Assembly (NCBI GenBank): GCA_025351675.1
Contig: JANXVK010000236.1
Coordinates: 1 to 13,551 of the forward strand
Origin: Rhizobacter sp.
GTDB taxonomy: Bacteria > Pseudomonadota > Gammaproteobacteria > Burkholderiales > Burkholderiaceae_C
Direction of reading: 5' to 3'
DNA: 13,551 nt
Position numbers and translations under genes: made by a program. This document shows, piece after piece, positions 1 to 7,439 of the stretch. The notes beneath the pieces were generated by a model, which ran no database searches, was not told the origin of the DNA, and worked only from the letters and a program-made list of their open reading frames with translations. Numbering within the stretch: position 1 is the stretch's first letter; every line of letters begins with the position of its first letter.

Positions 1-144
1 CAGCACTTGGCCGGCATGAAGGACAGCAAGGTCATCGTCGCGATCAACAAGGACCCGGAAGCACCGATCTTCTCGGTCGCTGACTATGGCCTCGAGGCCG
101 ACCTGTTCGTGGCCGTGCCCGAGCTGGTGAAGGCGCTCGGCTGA
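1..144 (+). CDS. etfA: Electron transfer flavoprotein alpha subunit, C-terminal end (partial)
   Basis: The reading frame is open from the left edge and ends at TGA 142-144, leaving the last 47 residues. It contains the characteristic C-terminal FAD-domain stretch of ETF alpha: [18 protein letters not shown], then PEAPIF and DYGLEADLF, ending VPELVKALG. This part of the family binds the AMP moiety of FAD, and the AINKD and DYG segments are nearly invariant. ETF is a soluble alpha/beta heterodimer that accepts electrons from acyl-CoA dehydrogenases and passes them to ETF:quinone oxidoreductase in the membrane. The next gene is such a dehydrogenase, which fits. The 5' part of the gene, and presumably etfB, lie outside the window. 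Identification is firm despite the short length. Confidence 0.93.
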   Translation, partial: QHLAGMKDSKVIVAINKDPEAPIFSVADYGLEADLFVAVPELVKALG

Positions 145-171
145 TCCGACGCACCGCCGTGACGACACATC

Positions 172-204
172 CAGGGGCGCGCAACGCAAGTTGACGCGCC
201 CTTG
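172..204 (+). promoter_or_regulatory. Strong stem-loop with GCAA tetraloop between etfA and the acyl-CoA dehydrogenase gene
   Basis: Bases 172-185 can pair with 190-204. The outer stem pairs 172-181 with 195-204 and holds a perfect GGGCGCG/CGCGCCC core. The inner stem pairs CAAC (182-185) with GTTG (190-193), and A194 is a single-base bulge. The loop is GCAA, a GNRA-type tetraloop. That gives about 14 pairs including one G-T. It lies 27 bases after the etfA stop and ends 9 bases before the GGAG ribosome binding site of the next gene. The downstream sequence (TTGTCAATTT) has only a weak T-run. It may therefore be a leaky terminator or an mRNA processing/stabilising structure, rather than a full Rho-independent terminator. 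The structure is seen directly; the role is inferred. Confidence 0.6.
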
Positions 205-222
205 TCAATTTCTGGAGACAAG
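201..222 (+). promoter_or_regulatory. Second hairpin enclosing the acyl-CoA dehydrogenase ribosome binding site
   Basis: CTTGTC (201-206) is the exact inverse complement of GACAAG (217-222), with a 10-base loop containing most of the Shine-Dalgarno sequence GGAG (214-217). The left arm shares bases 201-204 with the outer stem of the larger hairpin at 172-204, so the two structures cannot both form completely. With six pairs it is far weaker than the first hairpin and may have no role. It is recorded because the ribosome binding site falls inside it. Confidence 0.3.
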
Positions 223-225
223 ATC

Positions 226-2019
226 ATGACCTACCGCGCCCCCGTCAGCGACATGCTGTTCTGCATGAAGGAACTCGCCGGCCTCGAAGAAGTGGCGAGA
301 CTGCCGGGCTTCGAGGATGCCGGCCTCGAGACCGCACAGGCGGTGCTTGAAGAATGCGCGAAGTTCAACGAAGGCGTGGTCGCGCCGTTGAACTGGGAAG
401 GCGACAAGAACCCGTCGTCGTGGAAAGACGGCGTCGTCACGACGACGCCGGGTTTCAAGCAGGCCTTCCGCCAGTTCGGCGAAGGCGGCTGGCAGGGCCT
501 GCAGCACCCGAGCGAGTACGGCGGCCAGAACCTGCCGAAGACGATCGGTGCGGCCTGCATCGAAATGCTCAACAGCGCGAACCTCAGCTTCGCGCTGTGC
601 CCGCTGCTGACCGACGGCGCGATCGAGGCGCTGCTCACCGCCGGCACGCCGGAACAACAAGCGCTCTACTTGCCGAAGATGATCTCCGGCGAGTGGACGG
701 GCACGATGAACCTGACCGAGCCGCAGGCCGGCTCCGACCTCGCCCTCGTGCGCACGCGCGCCGAGCCGCAGCCCAACGGGACGTTCAAGATATTCGGCAC
801 GAAGATTTATATCACCTACGGCGAGCACGACATGGCGCCGAACATCGTGCACCTTGTGCTTGCGCGCGTGAGCGGCGCACCCGAAGGCGTGAAGGGCATC
901 AGCCTGTTCATCGTGCCGAAGTTCAGGGTGAATGCTGATGGCTCATTGGGCTCACGCAACGACGCGCACTGCGTCAGCATCGAGCACAAACTCGGCATCA
1001 AGGCGAGCCCGACCGCGGTGCTGCAATTCGGCGACCACGGCGGCGCCGTTGGCGAGCTCATCGGCGAAGAGAACCGCGGCCTCGAGTACATGTTCATCAT
1101 GATGAATGCGGCGCGTTACGCGGTCGGCATGCAAGGCATTGCGCTGGCTGAGCGCGCGTACCAGAAGGCAGCGGCGTTTGCCAAGGATCGCATTCAATCG
1201 CGCCCGGTCGATGGTTCGTTGCCCGGCAGCGGCCCGATCATTCATCACCCCGACGTGCGCCGCATGTTGATGACGATGCGCGCCTACACCGAAGGTTGCC
1301 GCGCGATGGCGATCACGGCGGCGGCGGCGTTCGATGCCTCGCACCATCACCCCGACGCCGAGGTGCGCAAGCAGAACCAAGCCTTCTACGAGTTCATGGT
1401 GCCCCTGGTGAAGGGCTACAGCACCGAGATGAGCGTGGAGGTCGCGAGCCTGGGCGTGCAGGTGCACGGCGGCATGGGTTTCATCGAGGAGACCGGTGCG
1501 GCGCAGTACCTGCGCGACTCGCGCATCCTTCCGATCTACGAGGGCACGACCGCGATCCAGGCGAACGACCTCGTCGGCCGCAAGACCGCACGCGATGGTG
1601 GCCGCACGCCGAAGGCGATCGCCGTGCAGATCGCGACGACCGAGGCTGAACTCGCGACGCACGACAGCGTCGCGGCCAAGTCGATGTTGAAACGCTTGAC
1701 GGCTGCGCGGGTCGCCTTCGAGCAGGTCGTCGACTTCGTCGCCGGCAACACCAAGGCGCGCCCGAACGCGGTCTTCGCCGGCTCGGTGCCGTACCTGATG
1801 CTCGCCGGCAACGTGGTTGCCGGCTGGCAGATGGCGCGTGCGTTGCTCGTGGCCGAAGACCAGCTCGCGAAAGGCGAGGGCGACGCCACGTTCCTGAAAG
1901 CCAAGGTCGCGACCGCGCATTTCTATGCCGAGCACCTGCTCAACAAGGCGCCCGGCCTGCGCGATTCGATCGTCGAAGGCGGCGACTGCGTCACCGCGCT
2001 CGCGCTCGATTCGTTCTGA
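226..2019 (+). CDS. Acyl-CoA dehydrogenase, long (about 600-residue) C-terminally extended type
   Basis: This FAD enzyme oxidises an acyl-CoA to the 2-enoyl-CoA, as in fatty-acid beta-oxidation, and passes electrons to ETF. Its product is 597 residues. A short N-terminal segment (TYRAPVSDMLFCMKELAGL) typical of this subfamily is followed by the helical N-domain. The FAD/substrate loop MNLTEPQAGSD is at 161-171. The C-terminal helical domain contains GVQVHGGMGFIEETG and PIYEGTTAIQ. Glu439 of YEGTT aligns with the catalytic base of medium-chain dehydrogenases. The final ~120 residues are the extra C-terminal domain of this longer type (GNVVAGWQMA, FYAEHLL). ATG 226 is preferred over an in-frame TTG at 202, because GGAG (214-217) sits 8 bases upstream and the protein start matches the family. 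It follows etfA, its likely electron acceptor. Chain-length specificity cannot be read from the sequence. Confidence 0.95.
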   Translation: MTYRAPVSDMLFCMKELAGLEEVARLPGFEDAGLETAQAVLEECAKFNEGVVAPLNWEGDKNPSSWKDGVVTTTPGFKQAFRQFGEGGWQGLQHPSEYGGQNLPKTIGAACIEMLNSANLSFALCPLLTDGAIEALLTAGTPEQQALYLPKMISGEWTGTMNLTEPQAGSDLALVRTRAEPQPNGTFKIFGTKIYITYGEHDMAPNIVHLVLARVSGAPEGVKGISLFIVPKFRVNADGSLGSRNDAHCVSIEHKLGIKASPTAVLQFGDHGGAVGELIGEENRGLEYMFIMMNAARYAVGMQGIALAERAYQKAAAFAKDRIQSRPVDGSLPGSGPIIHHPDVRRMLMTMRAYTEGCRAMAITAAAAFDASHHHPDAEVRKQNQAFYEFMVPLVKGYSTEMSVEVASLGVQVHGGMGFIEETGAAQYLRDSRILPIYEGTTAIQANDLVGRKTARDGGRTPKAIAVQIATTEAELATHDSVAAKSMLKRLTAARVAFEQVVDFVAGNTKARPNAVFAGSVPYLMLAGNVVAGWQMARALLVAEDQLAKGEGDATFLKAKVATAHFYAEHLLNKAPGLRDSIVEGGDCVTALALDSF

Positions 2020-2051
2020 GCTTCATTCCACATCCCACACGAGACAACAAC

Positions 2052-3005
2052 ATGCCCTTGCCCGGAGTCCTCGCGACTTTGCCGCTGCCCATCATCGGCG
2101 CGCCGCTGTTCATCATCAGCAACCCGAAACTCGTGATCGAGCAATGCAAGGCCGGCGTCGTCGGCGCGATGCCGGCGCTGAACGCGCGACCGGCTTCGCT
2201 GCTCGACGACTGGCTCGCCGAGATCACCGAGACGCTTGCCGCCTGGAACAAGGCCAACCCCGACAAACCCGCTGCGCCGTTCGCGATCAACCAGATCGTG
2301 CACAAGAGCAATGACCGGCTCGACCACGACATGGCGATGTGCGCGAAATACAAGGTGCCGATCATCATCACCTCGCTCGGCGCACGCACCGACGTGAACG
2401 ACGCGGTGCATGCGTGGGGCGGCGTCGTGATGCACGACATCATCAACAACTTCTTCGCGAAGAAGGCGATCGAGAAGGGCGCCGACGGGTTGATCGCGGT
2501 TGCCGCCGGCGCAGGTGGCCATGCAGGCGTGAAGAGCCCGTTCGCGCTGATCCAGGAGATCCGCGAGTGGTTCGACGGACCCGTCGCGCTCAGCGGCTCG
2601 ATCGCCAGCGGCGGCGCGGTGCTGGCGGCGCAGGCGATGGGCGCCGACTTCGCCTACATCGGCTCGGCCTTCGTCGCGACCGAGGAGGCGCGGGCGGCCG
2701 AAGGCTACAAGCAGATGATCGTCGACAGCAGCAGCGACGACATCGTCTACAGCAACCTCTTCACCGGCGTGCACGGCAACTACCTGAAGGGCTCGATCAT
2801 GGCCTCGGGTCTCGACCCCGACAACCTGCCCGAGAGCGACGCGAGCAAGATGGACTTCGGCGGCTCCGGCGCCAAGGCCTGGAAGGACGTCTGGGGCTGC
2901 GGCCAGGGCATCGGCGCGATCAAGAGCGTGCAGCCGGCGGCCGAACTGATCGGGCGCCTGATACGCGAGTACCAGTCTGCTCGCGAACGCGTGGCGCTGG
3001 CTTGA
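2052..3005 (+). CDS. Nitronate monooxygenase-family FMN enzyme (2-nitropropane dioxygenase-like)
   Basis: The 317-residue protein has the single TIM-barrel fold pattern of the nitronate monooxygenase/2-nitropropane dioxygenase family. The N-terminus PIIGAPLFIISNPKLV is the first strand with the FMN-contacting region. GAGGHAG contains His157, which aligns with the histidine proposed as catalytic base in characterised members. SGSIASGG (181-188) and YIGSAF (202-207) form the FMN phosphate-binding part. Family enzymes oxidise alkyl nitronates with O2; some homologues are NADH:quinone reductases, so the true substrate is open. The gene starts 32 bases after the dehydrogenase stop with only a weak ribosome binding site (GAGAC, 2041-2045), so it is probably in the same transcript. 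Linkage to etfA and an acyl-CoA dehydrogenase hints at a role in acyl-CoA or redox metabolism, which is inference. Confidence 0.88.
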   Translation: MPLPGVLATLPLPIIGAPLFIISNPKLVIEQCKAGVVGAMPALNARPASLLDDWLAEITETLAAWNKANPDKPAAPFAINQIVHKSNDRLDHDMAMCAKYKVPIIITSLGARTDVNDAVHAWGGVVMHDIINNFFAKKAIEKGADGLIAVAAGAGGHAGVKSPFALIQEIREWFDGPVALSGSIASGGAVLAAQAMGADFAYIGSAFVATEEARAAEGYKQMIVDSSSDDIVYSNLFTGVHGNYLKGSIMASGLDPDNLPESDASKMDFGGSGAKAWKDVWGCGQGIGAIKSVQPAAELIGRLIREYQSARERVALA

Positions 3006-3132
3006 CATCTCCGCGGCATGGACGCATGTAAAGCTCGGGAGTTGAAGCCCCCGCGGTGCGCGGTGGTACAGTCCGCGCCGTGAACTTTTGACAGCTCCTT
3101 CCCGTCCCCTCGAAGCATTTGGTCGAGGCGGG
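3002..3132 (+). promoter_or_regulatory. Leader and candidate promoters of the 2-oxoglutarate dehydrogenase operon
   Basis: This lies in the largest non-coding gap of the window (3006-3220). Two perfect TTGACA hexamers occur, at 3002-3007 (overlapping the preceding stop codon) and 3088-3093. The first is followed by TGTAAA (3027-3032) after 19 bases, a 4/6 match to the -10 consensus. A second pairing is TTGAAG (3042-3047) with TACAGT (3067-3072). The TTGACA at 3088 has no convincing -10 at normal spacing. CCTCGA (3108-3113) and TCGAGG (3123-3128) form an inverted repeat with a 9-base loop, extendable with a bulge, which could be an operator or leader hairpin. A small dyad, CCGCG-GTG-CGCGG, lies at 3051-3063. 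The region probably drives sucA, but which element is the real promoter is unresolved. Confidence 0.35.
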
Positions 3133-3207
3133 TCGCTTCTCCGCAAAGTGGTCTAGCCGCGTCGCGGAAGGTTTTTCAACCCACACTCAGCGCCGGAAAC
3201 CGGTGCG

Positions 3208-3216
3208 AAAGGTGAG
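3208..3216 (+). promoter_or_regulatory. Ribosome binding site deciding the sucA start
   Basis: AAAGGTGAG matches the 3' half of the canonical AAGGAGGTGA ribosome binding sequence. It ends 4 bases before ATG 3221 and 7 before ATG 3224. The reading frame is open back to about 3119, but that extension has a basic, low-similarity sequence and no ribosome binding site, so it is not taken as coding. Confidence 0.6.
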
Positions 3217-3220
3217 CGAA

Positions 3221-6079
3221 ATGATGCAGGAATCCCGGTCGAACTCGTACCTGTTCGGCGGCAACGCCCCGTATGTCGAAGAGATGTACGAGGCCTACCT
3301 CGACAACCCGGGCTCGGTGTCCGACAACTGGCGCAAGTACTTCGACGCGCTGCAGCATGTGCCGGCCGCCGATGGCTCCGACGCCCGCGATGTGGCGCAC
3401 GCGCCGGTCGTCGAGTCCTTCGCGCAGCGCGCCAAGGCCGGCACCTTCGGCAACCGGGCCTCGACCACCGATCTGGCGATCGCGCGCAAGCAGGTTCACG
3501 TTCAATCCCTGATCGCCGCGTATCGCTCGCTGGGCGCGCGCTGGGCCGACCTTGACCCGCTGAAGCGCCAGGAGCGCGCGAAGATCCCCGAGCTGGAGCC
3601 GGCGTTCTACGACCTGAGCGAGTCCGACATGGACATCGTCTTCAGCGCGACCAACACTTTCTTCTCGACCGCCGAGCACATGACCTTGCGCGAGATCGTG
3701 CAAGCGCTGCGTGAGACCTACTGCGGCTCGATCGGCGCCGAGTACATGCACATCACCACGCCGACGGAAAAGCGGTGGTGGCAGGAGCGCCTCGAATCGA
3801 TTCGCTCGAAGCCGACCTACACGGCCGACGAGAAGAAGCACATCCTCGACCGCCTGACCGCGGCCGAAGGCCTCGAGCGCTATCTGCACACCAAGTACGT
3901 CGGCCAGAAACGCTTCTCGCTCGAAGGCGGCGAGAGCTTCATTGTTTCGATGGATGAACTCGTCCAGCGCGCCGGCGCGAAGGGCGTGCAGGAAATCGTC
4001 ATCGGCATGGCCCACCGCGGCCGCCTGAATGTGCTCGTGAACACGCTCGGCAAGATGCCGAAGGACTTGTTCGCCGAGTTCGACCACACCGCGCCCGAAG
4101 CGCTGCCTTCCGGCGACGTGAAGTACCACCAAGGCTTCTCGTCCGACATCACCACGGCCGGCGGCCCGGTGCACCTGAGCCTCGCGTTCAACCCGTCGCA
4201 CCTCGAGATCGTCAACCCGGTCGTCGAAGGCTCGGTCAAGGCCCGCCTCGACCGCCGCGGCGACAAGGAAGGCGACTCGGTGCTGCCGATCATCGTCCAC
4301 GGCGATGCGGCCTTCGCCGGCCAGGGTGTCGTGATGGAAACGCTCGCGCTGGCGCAGACGCGCGGCTACTACACCGGCGGCACGGTGCACGTCGTCATCA
4401 ACAACCAGATCGGCTTCACGACCAGCGACCCGCGCGATTCGCGCTCGACGCTCTACTGCACCGACGTGGTCAAGATGATCGAGGCGCCGGTGCTGCACGT
4501 GAACGGCGACGACCCTGAGGCTGTGGTGCTGTGCACGCAGCTCGCGCTCGACTACCGCCAGGAGTTCAACAAGGACGTGGTCGTCGACATCGTCTGCTTC
4601 CGCAAGCTCGGCCACAACGAGCAAGACACGCCGGCGCTGACGCAGCCGCTCATGTACAAGAAGATCGCGCAGCATCCGGGCACGCGCAAGCTTTACGGCG
4701 AGAAGCTGGTGGTGCAGGGCGTGCTGCCCGCCGACGGGCCTGATTTGATGGTGAAGGCCTTGCGCGCCGCGATGGACGCCGGCAAGAGCACCTACGACCC
4801 CGTGCTGACCAACTACAAAAGCAAGTACGCCGTCGACTGGGCGCCGTTCCTCGGCAAGAAGTGGACCGATGCCGCCGACACCGCGCTGCCGATGTCGGAA
4901 ATCAAGCGCCTGGCCGAGCGCATTACCACGGTGCCGGCCAATTTCAAGGTGCACTCGCTGGTCGAGAAAGTGCTGGCCGATCGCGCTGCGATGGGGCGCG
5001 GCGAGATCAACGTCGATTGGGGCATGGGGGAGCACCTCGCGTATGCGTCGCTGGTCGCAAGCGGCTACGCGTTGCGCCTGTCGGGCGAAGACTCCGGCCG
5101 CGGCACGTTCACGCACCGCCACGCGGTACTGCACGACCAGAACCGCGAGAAGTGGGACGAAGGCACCTACACGCCGCTCGAGCACGTTGCCGACGGCCAG
5201 GCGCCGTTCGTCGTGATCGACTCGCTGTTGTCCGAAGAGGCGGTGCTGGGCTTCGAGTACGGCTACGCGTCGGCCGAGCCGAACACGCTGGTGATCTGGG
5301 AAGCGCAGTTCGGCGATTTCGTCAACGGCGCGCAGGTCGTGATCGACCAGTTCATCGCGTCGGGCGAGGTGAAGTGGGGCCGCGCGAACGGCATCACGCT
5401 GATGCTGCCGCACGGCTACGAAGGCCAGGGGCCGGAGCACTCTTCGGCGCGCCTCGAGCGCTTCATGCAATTGGCCGCCGACAACAACATGCAGATCGTG
5501 CAGCCGACCTCGGCGAGCCAGATCTTCCATGTGCTGCGCCGCCAGATGGTGCGGATGTTCCGCAAGCCACTCATCATCATGACGCCGAAGTCGCTGCTGC
5601 GCGCCAAGGACGCAGGTTCGCCGCTCACCGACTTCACCAAGGGCGAGTTCAAGACCGTGATCGGCGAGGTCAGCGCAGAAGTCCACGCTGACAAGGTCAA
5701 GCGCGTGATCGCGTGCTCGGGGAAGGTCTACTACGACCTGATCAAGGCACGCGCCGAGCGCAAGAACGGCGATGTGGCGGTGATGCGCGTCGAGCAGCTG
5801 TATCCGTTTCCGCACAAGGCATTCGCGGCCGAGATGAAGAAGTATCCGAACGCGACCGAGGTCGTGTGGTGCCAGGACGAGCCGCAGAACCAGGGCGCCT
5901 GGTTCTTCGTGCAGCATTACATCCACGAGAACATGGTGGACGGCCAGAAGCTCGGCTATGCCGGCCGCCCGGCCTCGGCCTCACCGGCGGTGGGCTACGC
6001 GCACCTGCACCAGGAGCAGCAGAAGGCGCTGCTGGAGCAGGCCTACGGCAAGCTCAGGGGCTTTGTCCTCTCAAAGTAA
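3221..6079 (+). CDS. sucA: 2-oxoglutarate dehydrogenase E1 component
   Basis: This is the thiamine-diphosphate enzyme that decarboxylates 2-oxoglutarate and transfers the succinyl group to E2 lipoate, in the cytoplasmic TCA complex. At 952 residues it is close to the E. coli protein (933). The N-terminal helix that anchors E1 to E2 (NSYLFGGNAPYVEEMYEAYL) is intact. Active-site histidines are visible at His265 (AHRGRLN) and His303 (KYHQGFSSD), matching E. coli His260 and His298. The ThDP/magnesium motif starts GDAAF at 361-365 and ends NNQIGF at 394-399. The transketolase-like pyrimidine domain (roughly 600-800) contains GRGTFTHRHAVLHDQ, and the C-terminal domain contains VWCQDEPQNQGAW. The start is ATG 3221; the adjacent ATG 3224 is equally possible. 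It is the first gene of the sucA-sucB-lpdA set. The name odhA is also used in this group. Confidence 0.98.
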   Translation: MMQESRSNSYLFGGNAPYVEEMYEAYLDNPGSVSDNWRKYFDALQHVPAADGSDARDVAHAPVVESFAQRAKAGTFGNRASTTDLAIARKQVHVQSLIAAYRSLGARWADLDPLKRQERAKIPELEPAFYDLSESDMDIVFSATNTFFSTAEHMTLREIVQALRETYCGSIGAEYMHITTPTEKRWWQERLESIRSKPTYTADEKKHILDRLTAAEGLERYLHTKYVGQKRFSLEGGESFIVSMDELVQRAGAKGVQEIVIGMAHRGRLNVLVNTLGKMPKDLFAEFDHTAPEALPSGDVKYHQGFSSDITTAGGPVHLSLAFNPSHLEIVNPVVEGSVKARLDRRGDKEGDSVLPIIVHGDAAFAGQGVVMETLALAQTRGYYTGGTVHVVINNQIGFTTSDPRDSRSTLYCTDVVKMIEAPVLHVNGDDPEAVVLCTQLALDYRQEFNKDVVVDIVCFRKLGHNEQDTPALTQPLMYKKIAQHPGTRKLYGEKLVVQGVLPADGPDLMVKALRAAMDAGKSTYDPVLTNYKSKYAVDWAPFLGKKWTDAADTALPMSEIKRLAERITTVPANFKVHSLVEKVLADRAAMGRGEINVDWGMGEHLAYASLVASGYALRLSGEDSGRGTFTHRHAVLHDQNREKWDEGTYTPLEHVADGQAPFVVIDSLLSEEAVLGFEYGYASAEPNTLVIWEAQFGDFVNGAQVVIDQFIASGEVKWGRANGITLMLPHGYEGQGPEHSSARLERFMQLAADNNMQIVQPTSASQIFHVLRRQMVRMFRKPLIIMTPKSLLRAKDAGSPLTDFTKGEFKTVIGEVSAEVHADKVKRVIACSGKVYYDLIKARAERKNGDVAVMRVEQLYPFPHKAFAAEMKKYPNATEVVWCQDEPQNQGAWFFVQHYIHENMVDGQKLGYAGRPASASPAVGYAHLHQEQQKALLEQAYGKLRGFVLSK

Positions 6080-6121
6080 GCAGCGGCCCCGCGCACCTCA
6101 AAGAACAATCGAGCAAACAAA

Positions 6122-7417
6122 ATGGCAATCGTAGAAGTCAAGTGTCCGCAGCTGTCCGAATCCGTCGCCGAGGCGACTTTGCTGACGTGGAAGAAGCGCC
6201 CCGGTGAACGGGTCGAGATGGACGAGATCCTGGTCGAGATCGAGACCGACAAGGTCGTGCTCGAAGTGCCGGCACCGGCCGCCGGCGTGATGGCGCAACT
6301 CGTCAAGAACGACGGTGAGACCTGCATCGCCGAAGAAGTGATCGCCAAGATCGACACCGAAGGCGTTGAGGCGGTCAGCCCGCTTGACGTGAAGCCGGTG
6401 CCGCCGGCCGAGCCCGCACCGGGCGCGACGCCGGGTGTTACACCGCCGCCGGCGCTCGATGCCGCCACCAACGCAGCACCGGCCATGCCGGCGGCCGCGA
6501 AGATCATGGCCGACAACCGCATCCCGGCCGGCTCGGTGCCGGGTACCGGCAAGGACGGCCGCGTCACCAAGGGCGACGTGCTCGCGTCGATGGAGCAGGG
6601 CGGCGCCAAGCCGATCGCCCTGACGCCGCCGGTTGTCGCAAAGGCTGCACCGGCCGCCGTCGTGACGAAGCCCGCTTTGCCGAGCGTTGCCCTACCCCCG
6701 ATGCAATCGCTCGGCGAGCGCCCCGAACAACGCGTGCCGATGAGCCGCCTGCGCGCGCGCATCGCCGAGCGCCTGGTGCAATCACAATCGACCAACGCGA
6801 TCCTGACCACGTTCAACGAAGTGAACATGGCGCCGCTGATGGAGATGCGCAAGCGCTTTCAAGAGAAGTTCGAGAAGGAGCATGGCGTCAAGATCGGCTT
6901 CATGAGCTTCTTCGTGAAGGCGGCGGTCGCGGCACTCAAGAAGTATCCGATCATCAACGCGTCGGTCGACGGCAACGACATCGTCTACCACGGCTACTTC
7001 GACATCGGCATCGCGGTCGGTTCGCCGCGCGGGTTGGTGGTGCCGATCCTGCGCAACGCCGACCAGATGAGCTTCGCCGACATCGAGAAGCGAATCGCCG
7101 AGTTCGCCAAGAAGGCCGGCGAGGGCAAGCTCTCGCTCGACGACCTGACCGGTGGCACGTTTTCGATCAGCAACGGCGGCACCTTCGGCTCGATGCTGTC
7201 GACGCCGATCATCAACCCGCCGCAGTCGGCGATCCTCGGCGTGCACGCGACCAAAGACCGCGCGATGGTCGAGAACGGCCAAGTCGTGGTGCGCCCGATG
7301 AACTACCTCGCGATGTCGTACGACCATCGCATCATCGACGGCCGCGAAGCCGTGCTCGGGCTGGTCGCGATGAAGGAAGCACTGGAAGATCCTTCGCGCC
7401 TTCTCTTCGACATCTGA
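6122..7417 (+). CDS. sucB: Dihydrolipoyllysine succinyltransferase, E2 of 2-oxoglutarate dehydrogenase
   Basis: E2 forms the core of the complex and moves the succinyl group from lipoate to CoA. The 431-residue protein shows the usual order. One lipoyl domain (residues 3-76) carries Lys44 in [10 protein letters not shown] as the lipoylation site. An Ala/Pro-rich linker (about 85-121) follows. The E1/E3-binding domain lies around 122-158 ([22 protein letters not shown]), then a second linker. The acyltransferase domain runs from about 198 to the end, with His402 and Asp406 in the HRIIDG catalytic motif. It begins 42 bases after sucA, with only a weak GAG ribosome binding site at 6111-6113. The DKVVLEV lipoyl motif and the position directly after sucA separate it from pyruvate dehydrogenase E2. 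Length is slightly above the E. coli form (405) because of the linkers. Confidence 0.97.
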   Translation: MAIVEVKCPQLSESVAEATLLTWKKRPGERVEMDEILVEIETDKVVLEVPAPAAGVMAQLVKNDGETCIAEEVIAKIDTEGVEAVSPLDVKPVPPAEPAPGATPGVTPPPALDAATNAAPAMPAAAKIMADNRIPAGSVPGTGKDGRVTKGDVLASMEQGGAKPIALTPPVVAKAAPAAVVTKPALPSVALPPMQSLGERPEQRVPMSRLRARIAERLVQSQSTNAILTTFNEVNMAPLMEMRKRFQEKFEKEHGVKIGFMSFFVKAAVAALKKYPIINASVDGNDIVYHGYFDIGIAVGSPRGLVVPILRNADQMSFADIEKRIAEFAKKAGEGKLSLDDLTGGTFSISNGGTFGSMLSTPIINPPQSAILGVHATKDRAMVENGQVVVRPMNYLAMSYDHRIIDGREAVLGLVAMKEALEDPSRLLFDI

Positions 7418-7439
7418 TTCGGCATCTGGGGATTGCAAC

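Noticed and set aside
202..225. TTG start eight codons upstream for the acyl-CoA dehydrogenase
   Set aside because: It lies within the stem-loop region without its own ribosome binding site; GGAG at 214-217 fits ATG 226.
1923..3146. A 407-codon antisense frame opposite the nitronate monooxygenase gene
   Set aside because: No recognisable domain, and it spans a real gene and the sucA leader with low-complexity, Arg-rich sequence.
3157..3181. CCGCG-T-CGCGG dyad followed by a T-run as an attenuator
   Set aside because: A one-base loop cannot form a hairpin, and the T-run is short and followed by the sucA start region.
3119..3220. N-terminal extension of sucA in the same frame
   Set aside because: Open by chance. 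The extra residues are not typical of E1, and a good ribosome binding site directly precedes ATG 3221.
3176..5926. A 916-codon open frame antisense to sucA
   Set aside because: It lies fully opposite a firmly identified gene, and its product is a His/Arg/Val/Asp-rich string with no domain. Such frames are expected opposite GC-rich genes with G/C in third positions.
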